64,000 nt of DNA from Nocardia terpenica (GTDB lineage Bacteria > Actinomycetota > Actinomycetes > Mycobacteriales > Mycobacteriaceae). The position numbers were made by a program, and so were the translations under genes. The stretch spans positions 806,001-870,000 of the forward strand of contig NZ_JABMCZ010000001.1 in NCBI RefSeq assembly GCF_013186535.1. The letters are read 5' to 3'. This document shows, piece by piece, positions 51,453-61,245 of this stretch. A model generated the notes under the pieces. It saw nothing but the letters and a program-made list of their open reading frames with translations. It did no database searches and was not told the origin of the DNA. Each line of letters opens with the position of its first letter. Position 1 is the first letter of the stretch.

Positions 51453-51629
51453 TTGATACGAACCCATCGTATCGGGCGACCGACTTGTTACGGAGATTCA
51501 ACCCACATCGCCTCTCAGTGTCCCCTCAGTTACGAGTCAGTGAACGTTAAGGACTCGTCGGAAGAGTGGGCCCCGTCGACGAACCACACGGTTCGGCGGT
51601 TCACGGATACGACAGAAGAGGTTTGAGGA

Positions 51630-51746
51630 ATGATCCCCGTCATCATTGATACCGGTAGCGCCGCGCTCAACGGACTGTTCAACACCGGCAGCGCCGCTTT
51701 CCACGGCATCCTGAACACCCTGTTCACGGGTTCCTTCGGCGGCTGA
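51630..51746 (+). CDS. 38-residue peptide with internal duplication
   Basis: ATG 51630 follows GTTTGAGGA closely. The product starts MIPVIIDTGSAALNGLFNTG and continues SAAFHGILNTLF then TGSFGG. The pattern NTGSAA-xx-G-(IL)-LNT repeats twice, giving an amphipathic, membrane-active look. A strong terminator follows 28 bp after the stop, so this is a free-standing short transcription unit. No known family; a secreted or membrane micro-peptide is a guess. Confidence 0.55.
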   Translation: MIPVIIDTGSAALNGLFNTGSAAFHGILNTLFTGSFGG

Positions 51747-51774
51747 TCCCGCCCGCAAGCTCTCCTTGCACAAA

Positions 51775-51809
51775 ACCGCCCCGGCGCTGACGTAGCGCGC
51801 CGGGGCGGT
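51775..51809 (+). terminator. Strong intrinsic-type terminator
   Basis: ACCGCCCCGGCG (51775-51786) pairs perfectly over 12 bp with CGCCGGGGCGGT (51798-51809). It lies just after the 38-residue peptide gene and before the DUF4389 gene. Confidence 0.8.
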
Positions 51810-51887
51810 GCCATGTCTTCTCGGTGACACAATTGGCGGGCAACGGCCCGACGACTTGCCCGGAATACGCCCGAGAGGAGCTTGGTC

Positions 51888-52604
51888 ATGCAACCCCAGA
51901 CCGCAGCCGCAAGCCCGATCCGCGTTCGCGGCGATCTCGACCCGGCGGTTTCCCGCTGGCAATGGATCTTCAAATGGATTCTGGCAATTCCGCATTACAT
52001 CGTGCTGTTCTTCTTGCACATCGCGTACTTCGTGGTGACGATCGTCGCGTTCTTCGCGATTCTGATCATCGGACGTTATCCCCGCGGGCTGTTCGATTTC
52101 AGTGTCGGTGTGCTGCGGTGGGGCTGGCGGGTGGAGTTCTACGCGTGGTCGCCGCTGGGCACCGACCGATACCCGCCGTTCAGCCTGAAGTCCCGCGACG
52201 ACTATCCGGCCGACCTGGAGGTGGACTACCCGGAGCGCCTGCACCGCGGCCTGGTCTTGATCAAATGGTGGCTGCTGGCAATTCCGCAGTATCTGATCGT
52301 GTACGCCTTCGTCGGCGAGAGCTGGAGCTGGACCTGGCGGGGCGATGACGGCGACCAGACCACCACCATGTTCTACGCGCCCCTGCTGGGGATCCTGGTA
52401 TTGATCGCCGCCATCGGGTTGCTGTTCACCGGCCGCTACCCGCGCGGTCTCTTCGATTTCGTCATGGGCCTGAACCGCTGGATGCTGCGCGTGCAGATCT
52501 ACACGACGCTGCTGCGCGACGAGTACCCCCCGTTCCGCCTGGACCAGGGCGCACGGGAGCCGGAGGCGGGGCCGCAGCCCGCCGCCGGAGCCGCCTTCGC
52601 CTGA
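51888..52604 (+). CDS. DUF4389 membrane protein
   Basis: A 238-residue membrane protein made of two DUF4389 repeats. Each repeat has an aromatic helix start (WQWIFKWILAIPHYIVLFFL; LIKWWLLAIPQYLIVYAF) and ends with a GRYPRGLFDF...RW and a YPPF motif. Four transmembrane segments are predicted. The ATG at 51888 has AGGAG seven bases upstream; a TTG six bp earlier is less likely. Function unknown. Confidence 0.85.
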   Translation: MQPQTAAASPIRVRGDLDPAVSRWQWIFKWILAIPHYIVLFFLHIAYFVVTIVAFFAILIIGRYPRGLFDFSVGVLRWGWRVEFYAWSPLGTDRYPPFSLKSRDDYPADLEVDYPERLHRGLVLIKWWLLAIPQYLIVYAFVGESWSWTWRGDDGDQTTTMFYAPLLGILVLIAAIGLLFTGRYPRGLFDFVMGLNRWMLRVQIYTTLLRDEYPPFRLDQGAREPEAGPQPAAGAAFA

Positions 52605-52637
52605 CGCGCGTTACCGCTGTCGCCCGCCCGCCGGTCG

Positions 52638-53641
<1,004 letters not shown>

Positions 53642-53645
<4 letters not shown>

Positions 53646-54472
53646 CCGCCGCCTCCCTGGTAGTGCCGCACACCCACATGCCAGCAAGTCAGAGCGAGAA
53701 TCCAGATCCACAGCGCCGCACCGGGAGTCGCCCAGGCCAGCCACGCCGGCAGCCAGGGGGGACCGGGGCGGCCCAGCAACGCGATGGTGGGCAGATAGCC
53801 GACGAACGACACCGGCACCGCGAATCCGAACAGCAGCCGCAGCGGTGCGCCGAACACCGCGGTCGGCTGCTGGGCGGCGAAGGAGCCGCCGTAGGTGAAG
53901 CTGTTGGTCAGCTCCGCGCCGTCGATGAGGAAGAACTGTAATCCCGCCGCGCACACGAACAGTCCGGCGAAGATCGCGGTCCCACCCGCCAGCGACAAGC
54001 CAAGCAACGCCAATCGTGTTGCGGTCCAAGCGATATGGTTGCAGACCAGACCCGCGACGAGCACCGTCCCGGCCACCGCGGCGCGCGCCAGCCGGCGCAG
54101 CGAGATGTCGCTGGTGATCAGCTGCAACAGCAGCGGCTGCGGGCGCAGGTGGAAGGCGTCCAGGGTGCCCATCCGGATGTAGGTGGGCAGGGTGTCGGTG
54201 TGCCCGACCAGGACCTGGGCGAGCGCGAAGGCGAGATTGGCCAGCCCGAACAGCAGCAGCATGGCGGTGCTGTCGATGCCGCCGAGCACGTGCACATTGC
54301 GGTAGATGACCCACACCTCGGCGAATTCCACCGCGCCGACCAGCAGCGAGGACAGCATGTCCGCGGCGAACGACAGCGGATACGCCTGCTGCGAACGCAT
54401 CCGGGAGCGCAGCACCGCCCGGTAGGGCGTGAACCAGTGCCCGTGCGCGACCGGCACATTCCGGTCAACCAC
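53642..54472 (-). CDS. ABC-2-type permease (first of two)
   Basis: A 276-residue integral membrane protein with about six segments, of the ABC-2/DUF990 permease type: PLSFAADMLSSLLVGAVEFAE, the cytoplasmic MGTLDAFHLRPQPLLLQLI motif, then TNSFTYGG and a final LTCWHVGVRHYQGGGG. GGAGG lies six bases before the GTG start. It pairs with the second permease whose gene overlaps by 8 bp, and with the ATPase downstream. Confidence 0.83.
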
Positions 54473-55277
54473 CCTGCACCTCCAGCTTGCAGCGCCCCGC
54501 GCGCAGCAGCAGCCGCCCGGCGGCCAGCCCGGCCAGCACCCAGAGCAGTTGCAGCGCCAGGATCTGCGCGGCCGCGCCGCCGCCGACGCGACCGGACAGC
54601 ACGTCGATCGGGCCCTGCAGCAGCGAGGGGAAGGGGGTGCAGTCGGCGGCGGTGCGCAGCCAGGACGGGAACAGGTGCACCGGGACGAACAGCCCGGCCA
54701 GGAAGGTCGCGACGATCTGATAGAGCAGCCGGATGCCGCGCGTCTCCACCAGCCAGAATCCGGCCAGGCTCACCGCGAACAGCAGCAGGAACGAAATCGT
54801 CACCGCCAGTACCACACTGACCGCGCCGAGCAGATACGGCGCGACGGCGCGCGGCAGCGCGAGCTGGGTGCTCAGCAACCCGGCGAGCACGCTCGGCAGG
54901 CCGCGCAGCAGCAGGGTGCAGCCCGCGCGCCCGAGATCGGCGGCCAGATAGGAGAGCTGGATATCGACCGGGCGCAGGAAATCGATGGCGACATCGCCGT
55001 TCTTGATCCGGTCGACGATGTCCAGCGCCGGACCCATCACCCCGAGCGAGCCCAGCAACCCTTGGGACAGCCAGACATACGCGCCGATCGATGTGGAATC
55101 GTAGCCGCCCAGACCGGCCGTGGTGTGCACCGCCGCCAGCATCACCGAGGCGCGGATGAGACCGAACACGACATTGGTGAACATGCCCGCGAACATCGCC
55201 AGTCGATAGTGCCACTGCCTGCGGAAACCCGCCTCAGCCAGTCGCACGTAGACTGCTGCATCAGCATGCACAGTCAA
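54465..55277 (-). CDS. ABC-2-type permease (second of two)
   Basis: A 270-residue membrane protein related to its neighbour: YRLAMFAGMFTNVVFGLIRA, the loop DRIKNGDVAIDFLRPVDIQL, and GRAGCTLLLRGLPSVLAGLL, with six hydrophobic segments. A heterodimeric channel with the adjacent permease is likely. This is the first gene of the exporter operon; the start may be TTG 55277 or a GTG 6 bp inside. Confidence 0.82.
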   Translation of the reverse strand: MTVHADAAVYVRLAEAGFRRQWHYRLAMFAGMFTNVVFGLIRASVMLAAVHTTAGLGGYDSTSIGAYVWLSQGLLGSLGVMGPALDIVDRIKNGDVAIDFLRPVDIQLSYLAADLGRAGCTLLLRGLPSVLAGLLSTQLALPRAVAPYLLGAVSVVLAVTISFLLLFAVSLAGFWLVETRGIRLLYQIVATFLAGLFVPVHLFPSWLRTAADCTPFPSLLQGPIDVLSGRVGGGAAAQILALQLLWVLAGLAAGRLLLRAGRCKLEVQGG

Positions 55278-55342
55278 ACCACGCTACGGCCATCCTGTCC
55301 CGTTCACAACAGGGTCCGGAAATCGCGGCTGTTCCGATATTG

Positions 55343-55356
55343 ATACCGACCGGTAT
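55343..55356. promoter_or_regulatory. Inverted repeat near the exporter start
   Basis: ATACCG-AC-CGGTAT is a perfect 6-bp inverted repeat 66 bp upstream of the first permease gene. Candidate TetR-like operator; no adjacent regulator gene. Confidence 0.35.
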
Positions 55357-55689
55357 TCGACTCGCAATCGTGTACTGCCCCGAATTCCAGGGGCGCAGCA
55401 ATTACGTAACACGGTGTCGGTCAACGCGATACCCTCCCTCGAGCGTCCGGTAATACCGAACAAACCCCCACATTGCGTGGAGCTGCCGACGATCAACCGA
55501 ATTCGAACGGCTTTCGCCGCAGGCGTTTTCGCCTTCGCCGCCGTCGCGGGAATCCGCCTGATTCGGTCTCGGTGACTGGAACTGCTCCCTCACCGTCGAC
55601 GGTACCGGCGGCCGCGGTGGCGTTCCCCTCGAAGTGACTTGTGCCACACCGTTGTTCAATTGTGACCTCTGCCGCGCCGCGGGTGCCAT

Positions 55690-55708
55690 ATGTTGTTGCC
55701 TACAACAT
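55690..55708. promoter_or_regulatory. ROK-type operator before the sugar importer
   Basis: ATGTTGT and ACAACAT are exact inverted copies around TGCCT, resembling the GTTTGTT...AACAAAC sites of XylR/ROK repressors. It lies 67 bp before the binding-protein gene. The ROK gene at the end of the operon is the obvious partner. Confidence 0.6.
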
Positions 55709-55775
55709 TTGGCCGACGCCGTCCGGAACCTCCCGAGCCGGGCCCGTGGGCCGCCAGCTCGAAAGGTTTCACCTG

Positions 55776-56897
55776 ATGGGGACGAAAACGTCCGGGGCCG
55801 TCGCGGTTGTGCTCGCGGGCCTGCTGACCCTCACCGCCTGCGGTTCCAACTCCAGCAAGACCACTCCGACCACCAGCGGTGGCTCCAGCGGCGGGGGAGC
55901 GAACGGGACCGTCGGGGTGATCCTGCCGGAGACGGCGACCTCGGCGCGCTGGGAGGGTTTCGACCGGCCCATGCTGCAGAAGGCGTTGAGCGCCCAGGGA
56001 TTCGACGCCGACGTCGAGAACGCGCAGGGCGACGTGCAGAAGTTCACCACGCTGGCCGACGGCATGATCGCCAAGGGCGTGAAGGTGCTGGTGATCGCCT
56101 CCATCAATAGCGAGGTCGGCACGGCGGTCGCGAACAAGGCGCGCAAGGCGGGCATCCCGACCATCGATTACGACCGGCTCAACCTCGGCGGATCGTCCGA
56201 CTACTACGTGTCCTTCGACAATGTGCGGGTCGGCCAGCTGCAAGGGCAGGCCCTGGCCGACGCGCTGAAGGATCGCCACGGCGGGCAGGTCATCGAGATC
56301 GAGGGCGCGCCCACCGACAACAACGCCACCCTGTTCGCGCAGGGACAGCGCAAAGCCCTGCAGCCGCTCTACGATTCGGGCGCGCTGAAGCTGGTGGCCA
56401 GCCAGCCCATCGACGGCTGGGACAACCAGAAGGGCGGCCAGGTCTTCGAGCAACTGCTCACCGGCAACGGCGGCAAGGTCGACGGCGTCGTGGCCGCCAA
56501 CGACGGCCTGGCCGGGGCCATCATCACCGTGCTGAAGAAGAACGGCCTGAACGGCAAGGTCCCGGTGACCGGCCAGGACGCCACCGCCGACGGCCTGAAG
56601 GCGGTGCTGCGCGGCGATCAGTACATGACCGTGTTCAAGCCGATCCAGGACGAGGCCACGGCTGCCGCCAAACTGGCCGCGGCCCTGGCCAAGGGCGACA
56701 AGGCCGCCGCCGACGCCATCGCCACCGCCAGCACCCAGGACCCCAAGGGCAACCGCCAGGTGAAATCGGTGCTGCTGGACCCGCATACGATCACCCGCGC
56801 CGACGTCAAGCAGGTCGTCGATCAGGGCTACGTCAAGGCGAGCGAATTGTGCACCGGTGATGTCGCATCGGCCTGCGGCCAGCTCGGGATCTCGTGA
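55776..56897 (+). CDS. xylF: Sugar ABC transporter binding protein (xylose type)
   Basis: A 373-residue periplasmic-binding-protein type I lipoprotein. A signal peptide ends at the lipobox LLTLTAC. The ligand-binding part reads VGVILPETATSARWEGFDRP, ASINSEVGTAVANKARKAGI, YDRLNLGG, IEGAPTDNNATLFAQGQRKAL and GVVAANDGLAGAIITVLKK, a strong match to XylF-like xylose binders. AAAGG precedes the ATG. First gene of an importer operon; its stop shares a base with the ATPase start. Confidence 0.88.
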   Translation: MGTKTSGAVAVVLAGLLTLTACGSNSSKTTPTTSGGSSGGGANGTVGVILPETATSARWEGFDRPMLQKALSAQGFDADVENAQGDVQKFTTLADGMIAKGVKVLVIASINSEVGTAVANKARKAGIPTIDYDRLNLGGSSDYYVSFDNVRVGQLQGQALADALKDRHGGQVIEIEGAPTDNNATLFAQGQRKALQPLYDSGALKLVASQPIDGWDNQKGGQVFEQLLTGNGGKVDGVVAANDGLAGAIITVLKKNGLNGKVPVTGQDATADGLKAVLRGDQYMTVFKPIQDEATAAAKLAAALAKGDKAAADAIATASTQDPKGNRQVKSVLLDPHTITRADVKQVVDQGYVKASELCTGDVASACGQLGIS

Positions 56898-57670
56898 TGA
56901 CCGAACCCCTACTGCACATCACCGGCCTGAACAAGAGCTTCGGTGCCGTCCATGTCCTGCACGATGTCGAATTCACCGCTCCCGCAGGCGAAGTCACCGC
57001 GCTGGTCGGGGACAACGGTGCGGGTAAGTCGACGCTGGTGAAGTGTATTGCCGGGATCCATCCCGCCGACTCGGGGGAGATCCGGTTCCGCGGTGCACAG
57101 GTGCACCTGCGCGGGCCGAAAGACGCTGCGGCACTGGGCATCGAGGTCGTCTACCAGGATCTCGCGCTGGCCGACAATCTCGACATCGTGCAGAACATGT
57201 TCCTCGGCCGGGAGCGCGGCAGGCCGTGGTTCATGGACGAGGCGGCCATGGAGGACGCGGCGCGGCGCACGCTCGCCTCGCTGTCGGTGCGAACGGTGAA
57301 GTCCGTCCGCACCCCGGTGTCGTCGCTGTCGGGCGGGCAGCGCCAGACCGTGGCGATCGCGAAATCGGTGCTGTGGAACAGCAATCTGGTGTTGCTGGAC
57401 GAACCGACGGCCGCCCTCGGGGTGGCCCAGACCCGGCAGGTGCTCGACCTGGTGCGCCGGCTGGCCGAACAGGGCCTGGGCGTGGTGCTGATCAGCCACA
57501 ACCTCGCCGACGTGTTCGAGGTCGCCGACCGGATCGCGGTGCTGTACCTGGGCCGGATGGCGGCCCAGGTGCGGACCGCCGAGGTCACCCAGAACCAGGT
57601 CGTGGAACTGATCACCGCGGGCCGTTCCGGCGATCTGGGCCTGGCCCGGCCGGAATCCGCGGTGCTGTAG
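56897..57670 (+). CDS. Sugar ABC transporter ATPase (single ABC domain)
   Basis: A 257-residue ATPase with Walker A GDNGAGKST, signature LSGGQRQTVA, Walker B LVLLDEPTAAL and H-loop ISHN. E. coli XylG has two fused ABC domains (about 513 residues); here only one, so the transporter probably works with a homodimer, as in the FrcA-type subgroup. ATG 56897 overlaps the previous stop (TGATG); the GTG three bases earlier is possible. Confidence 0.88.
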   Translation: MTEPLLHITGLNKSFGAVHVLHDVEFTAPAGEVTALVGDNGAGKSTLVKCIAGIHPADSGEIRFRGAQVHLRGPKDAAALGIEVVYQDLALADNLDIVQNMFLGRERGRPWFMDEAAMEDAARRTLASLSVRTVKSVRTPVSSLSGGQRQTVAIAKSVLWNSNLVLLDEPTAALGVAQTRQVLDLVRRLAEQGLGVVLISHNLADVFEVADRIAVLYLGRMAAQVRTAEVTQNQVVELITAGRSGDLGLARPESAVL

Positions 57671-57686
57671 CAGGAAAGACAGTGTG

Positions 57687-59108
57687 ATGACGCAAGTTTC
57701 GGCCGACAAACCCGCAGAGACGGCGATCGCCGATTTCGGCATCGATACCACCACGGTGTCCACGGCCGAGGCCGTGCGCGCCTACGTGGCCCGGGTGCGG
57801 GGCGGTGAGATCGGTTCGCTGCCAGCACTTTTGGGGCTGGTGGTGCTGATCGTGCTGTTCTCGGCGCTGTCGGACGTGTTCTTCTCGCTCAACAACATCG
57901 CCAATCTGCTGGCGCAGGGCGCGGGGCAGACCATCATCGCGATGGGCATCGTGTACGTGCTGCTGCTCGGGGAGATCGACCTGTCCGCCGGTACCGCGTC
58001 CGGGGTGGCGGGCGCGGTGCTGGCCATGCACTTCGTCGACAATGGAAATCTGTTGTCGGGCATGGGAAACACGGTGTTCATCGTGTTCAACGGGCTGCTG
58101 GTGCTGGCGGCGGTGCTGGCCGCGCTGCTGCGGATCTGGCCCGGGGTGGCCATGTCGCTGCTGGGCGTGGTGATCACGGTGGTCGGCGTGCACGCCAATC
58201 CGTGGATCGAGATGCTGCTGGCGGTCTGCGTGGGCACCGCGATCGGCTGCATCACCGGCTTTCTGATCGCGCGGATCGGAATGCCGTCGTTCGTGGTGAC
58301 GCTGGCGCTGTTCCTCGCCTGGCAGGGCGCGATCCTGCAATTGATCGGCGAGGGTGGCGTGCTGGGCATCAGCTCCTCGCACGTGCTCGATCAGGTGGCC
58401 AACGGCAATCTGTCGGTGCCGTGGAGCTGGGTGCTGTTCGTGGTCGCCGCGGGCGGGTACGGGGGCGTCACGCTGATCGGCCACTTCCGCAGGCGGGCAA
58501 GGGGTTTGGTGAGCTCGCCGACGCCGCTGGTGCTCGGCAGGGTGGCGGCGCTGACCGTGCTGGCCGCGGTGGCGACGGCGCTGATGTCGGTGAACCGGTC
58601 GCCGAGCCCGCTGATCAGGATCTCCGGGGTGCCGTACGTGGTGCCGATCGTGCTGGTGCTGTTGACCATCGGCACCTACGTGCTCAATCGCACCACCTAC
58701 GGCCGCCACCTGTACGCGATCGGCGGCAACCGGGAGGCCGCGCGCCGGGCCGGGATCAATGTGACCCAGCTGCGGGCCAGCGTTTTCGTGATCTGCTCCG
58801 GGTGCGCGGCGGTCGGTGCGATCGTCTACTCCTCCAAGGTCGGCTCGGTGGATCCGCAGGCGGGCGGGTTGAATACGCTGCTGTTCGCGGTCGGCGCGGC
58901 GGTGATCGGCGGGGCGTCGCTGTTCGGCGGCAAGGGCCGGGTGGCCGACGCGGTGATCGGCGGTGCGGTGCTGGCGGTGGTCGGCAATGGTCTGGGCCTG
59001 CTGCGGCAGCCCGCGGCGGTGGTCTCCATCGTCACCGGGCTGGTGCTGCTGCTGGCCGCCACGGTGGACGCGTTGTCGCGGCGGCGGGCCGCGGCGACGG
59101 GGAAGTGA
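57687..59108 (+). CDS. Sugar ABC transporter permease (XylH-like)
   Basis: A 473-residue permease of the BPD_transp_2 family with about ten or more hydrophobic segments: NNIANLLAQGAGQTIIAMGI, YVLLLGEIDLSAGTASGVAG (family hallmark), FLIARIGMPSFVVTLALFLA, and NRTTYGRHLYAIGGNREAAR in the coupling loop. An 80-residue N-terminal cytoplasmic extension makes it longer than E. coli XylH (393). AGGAAA lies 11 bases upstream. Confidence 0.88.
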   Translation: MTQVSADKPAETAIADFGIDTTTVSTAEAVRAYVARVRGGEIGSLPALLGLVVLIVLFSALSDVFFSLNNIANLLAQGAGQTIIAMGIVYVLLLGEIDLSAGTASGVAGAVLAMHFVDNGNLLSGMGNTVFIVFNGLLVLAAVLAALLRIWPGVAMSLLGVVITVVGVHANPWIEMLLAVCVGTAIGCITGFLIARIGMPSFVVTLALFLAWQGAILQLIGEGGVLGISSSHVLDQVANGNLSVPWSWVLFVVAAGGYGGVTLIGHFRRRARGLVSSPTPLVLGRVAALTVLAAVATALMSVNRSPSPLIRISGVPYVVPIVLVLLTIGTYVLNRTTYGRHLYAIGGNREAARRAGINVTQLRASVFVICSGCAAVGAIVYSSKVGSVDPQAGGLNTLLFAVGAAVIGGASLFGGKGRVADAVIGGAVLAVVGNGLGLLRQPAAVVSIVTGLVLLLAATVDALSRRRAAATGK

Positions 59109-59162
59109 TCCGCACCGAGGGTGGTACGACGATGAGGGGTCCACGATGCTGTTCACGAGGTC

Positions 59163-60320
59163 ATGACGGTCGCCAGGCCGGACGAGGTGCGCCGCTACAA
59201 CCGGACCTCGCTGCTGCGGCTGCTGCACGTGGGCGGTCCGGCCACCCGCGCCACGCTCGCGGCCGAGTTGGGGCTGAACCGGTCCACGATCAAGATGCTG
59301 GTGGACGGATTGGCCGGGGACGGCGTCGTCCAGGAGCGGGTGCCGCGGCTGGCCCAGGGTGCGGGGCGGCCGTCGCTGCTGGTGCTGCCGCAGTCGCAGG
59401 CGGTGGTGGTGCTCGCGGTGGACGTGCAGGTCGAGCACGCCGCGGTGGCCCTGGTCGGGCTGGGCGGTCAGATCCTCGGCCGGATGAGCTGGAATCTGCG
59501 TGGGCGGCAACGGGATCCGGACGAGGTCGTCTGCCATGTCGCGGAGAACGCCGCGCTGCTGGCGCAGGACCTGCAGCTGCGTCCGGTGGCGGCGGGGGTG
59601 TCGGTGCCCGGGGTGGTGCGGCGCTCGGACGGGCTGGTGCACGACGCGTCGAATCTCGGCTGGCGGCAGGTGCCGCTGGGGGAGCGGGTGGGCAGGGTGC
59701 TCGGCGTGCCGGTGGTGGTCGGTAACGACGCCGAATTCGGTGCGCTGGCCGAATATGTGCGCGGCGTGGGGCGCGGGGCGTCGGACGCGGTGTTCGTCTC
59801 CGCCGATGTCGGGGTGGGCGGCGGCATCATCGCGCAGGGCAGCCTGCTGCGCGGCTCGGCCGGATATCTCGGTGAGATCGGGCATATGACGGTCCGCCCC
59901 GGCGGCCGAATCTGCCACTGCGGCAACGAGGGCTGCTGGGAGACCGAGGTGGGGGAGGCGGCGCTGCGCCGGGCGCTGGGCCTGCCCGACGGCAGCCCGC
60001 GCGGCGCGATCGTCGCGGAAATGCGGGAGCTACAGCGGGATTCGGACCCGGCGGCGCGGCTCGGCGACTACGTCGACTGGCTGGTACTGGGCCTGGTCAA
60101 TGTCGTCAATATCCTCGGCCCGGAACTGGTGGTGCTGGGCGACCTGTTCACCACGCTGCCGATGCCGGTGGTGGCCCTGGCCCAGGAGCAGGTCCGCCGC
60201 CGCAGCATGGTCAGCCGGGCACTGGGCGGGGTGCGCATCGAAAAGTCGTCGCTGGGCGTGGATCTGAAGCTGCTCGGCGCGGCCGAGGCCGCCTTCGAGG
60301 ACGTGCTCGCCAGCGTGTGA
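59163..60320 (+). CDS. ROK-family transcriptional repressor (XylR-like)
   Basis: A 385-residue regulator: N-terminal winged helix (TSLLRLLHVGGPATRATLAA, then ELGLNRSTIKMLVDGL) and a ROK sugar-kinase-like domain with VGNDAEFGALAEY, DVGVGGGII, GEIGHM and the zinc site CHCGNEGCWE. It should bind the inverted repeat upstream of the binding-protein gene and release on sugar binding. Fourth gene of the importer operon, 54 bp after the permease. Confidence 0.88.
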   Translation: MTVARPDEVRRYNRTSLLRLLHVGGPATRATLAAELGLNRSTIKMLVDGLAGDGVVQERVPRLAQGAGRPSLLVLPQSQAVVVLAVDVQVEHAAVALVGLGGQILGRMSWNLRGRQRDPDEVVCHVAENAALLAQDLQLRPVAAGVSVPGVVRRSDGLVHDASNLGWRQVPLGERVGRVLGVPVVVGNDAEFGALAEYVRGVGRGASDAVFVSADVGVGGGIIAQGSLLRGSAGYLGEIGHMTVRPGGRICHCGNEGCWETEVGEAALRRALGLPDGSPRGAIVAEMRELQRDSDPAARLGDYVDWLVLGLVNVVNILGPELVVLGDLFTTLPMPVVALAQEQVRRRSMVSRALGGVRIEKSSLGVDLKLLGAAEAAFEDVLASV

Positions 60321-60348
60321 GGCGCTGGTCGGCTGCTAATCTCTCGGC

Positions 60349-61245
60349 GTGAAATCTCAGGCGAATTTGGCCGCGCTGCGGGCGCTGGAAGCCGCGGAGC
60401 GCCTGCACAGCTATTCGCTCGCGGCGCAGGAGCTTTTCCTCACCCACAGCGCGATCAGCCACCAGATTCGCCAGCTGGAAACGATGATCGGCGCGCCGCT
60501 GTTCGTCCGTTCCGGTAATTCCATGCGGCCCACCGCCGCCTGCCGCCGACTGGCCGTCAGCCTGCGCCGCAGCCTGCACGACATCGATACGGCCCTACGG
60601 CTGGCGGCCACCGCCGACAATGGCGCGACGCTGCCGCTGGAGTTGAGCGCCATGTCCGATCTCGCCGACGCCTGGCTGATCCCGAAATTAGGCGAATTCA
60701 CCGACGCGCATCCGGGCGTTCGTTTTTCGCTCCGTCGGCACGCCGACATCGCATCCCCGGACCCGGCATCGGTCGATATCGGAATCTGGCATCGCCCCGT
60801 CGAATTGCGGGGATTTCGTTTGGTGCGGCTGCCCGAGGACACGGTCATCGCCGTCTGCAGCCCCGAACTCCTGACCCGATATCCCGGCCTGACCGCCGAC
60901 ACGCTGCCCGATGCACCGTTGCTGCACTTCGGAACCCGATCCTGGCGCGAATTCCTCGAGGCCGCGGGCTGCGCCGATGCCGAGCCGTCGGCGGATGTGA
61001 CCTTCACCGATGCCGGGGGGCTGCTCGGCGCGGCGCTGGCGGGCCGGGGCGTCGCCATGATCCGGACGCTCATCGCGACGCCCTACCTCGACACCGGCCG
61101 CCTGCTCCGGATCGGCGATATCGAAATCCCCGCGCACCTCGGCTATTTCGTCACCTGGCGTGAGGACCACCCGCGGGCGGCCGACATCACGGCGTTCTCC
61201 GACTGGCTGTGCGCGCAGCTCAGCGCCGGTGATCGTAGAAGGTGA
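60349..61245 (+). CDS. LysR-family regulator (GcvA-like)
   Basis: A 298-residue LysR protein (GTG start): N-terminal helix-turn-helix (LAALRALEAAERLHSYSLAA, LTHSAISHQIRQLE) and a two-lobed effector domain with DIGIWHRPVELRGF and DAGGLLGAALAGRGVAMIRT. It resembles the GcvA/AmpR branch. The target is not obvious; it overlaps the methionine aminopeptidase gene by 26 bp tail to tail. Confidence 0.87.
   Translation: MKSQANLAALRALEAAERLHSYSLAAQELFLTHSAISHQIRQLETMIGAPLFVRSGNSMRPTAACRRLAVSLRRSLHDIDTALRLAATADNGATLPLELSAMSDLADAWLIPKLGEFTDAHPGVRFSLRRHADIASPDPASVDIGIWHRPVELRGFRLVRLPEDTVIAVCSPELLTRYPGLTADTLPDAPLLHFGTRSWREFLEAAGCADAEPSADVTFTDAGGLLGAALAGRGVAMIRTLIATPYLDTGRLLRIGDIEIPAHLGYFVTWREDHPRAADITAFSDWLCAQLSAGDRRR

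Larger units (their letters stand above)
55278..55775. other. Divergent promoter region, 498 bp
   Basis: No gene is visible. The region holds two inverted repeats (55343-55356 and 55690-55708) and a TTACGTAA palindrome near 55404. It separates the exporter operon from the sugar importer operon. Confidence 0.5.

Noticed and set aside
57612..59918. A 768-residue minus-strand frame
   Set aside because: It is a shadow of the sugar permease and ROK genes; its His/Arg-rich composition is typical of antisense of hydrophobic genes.
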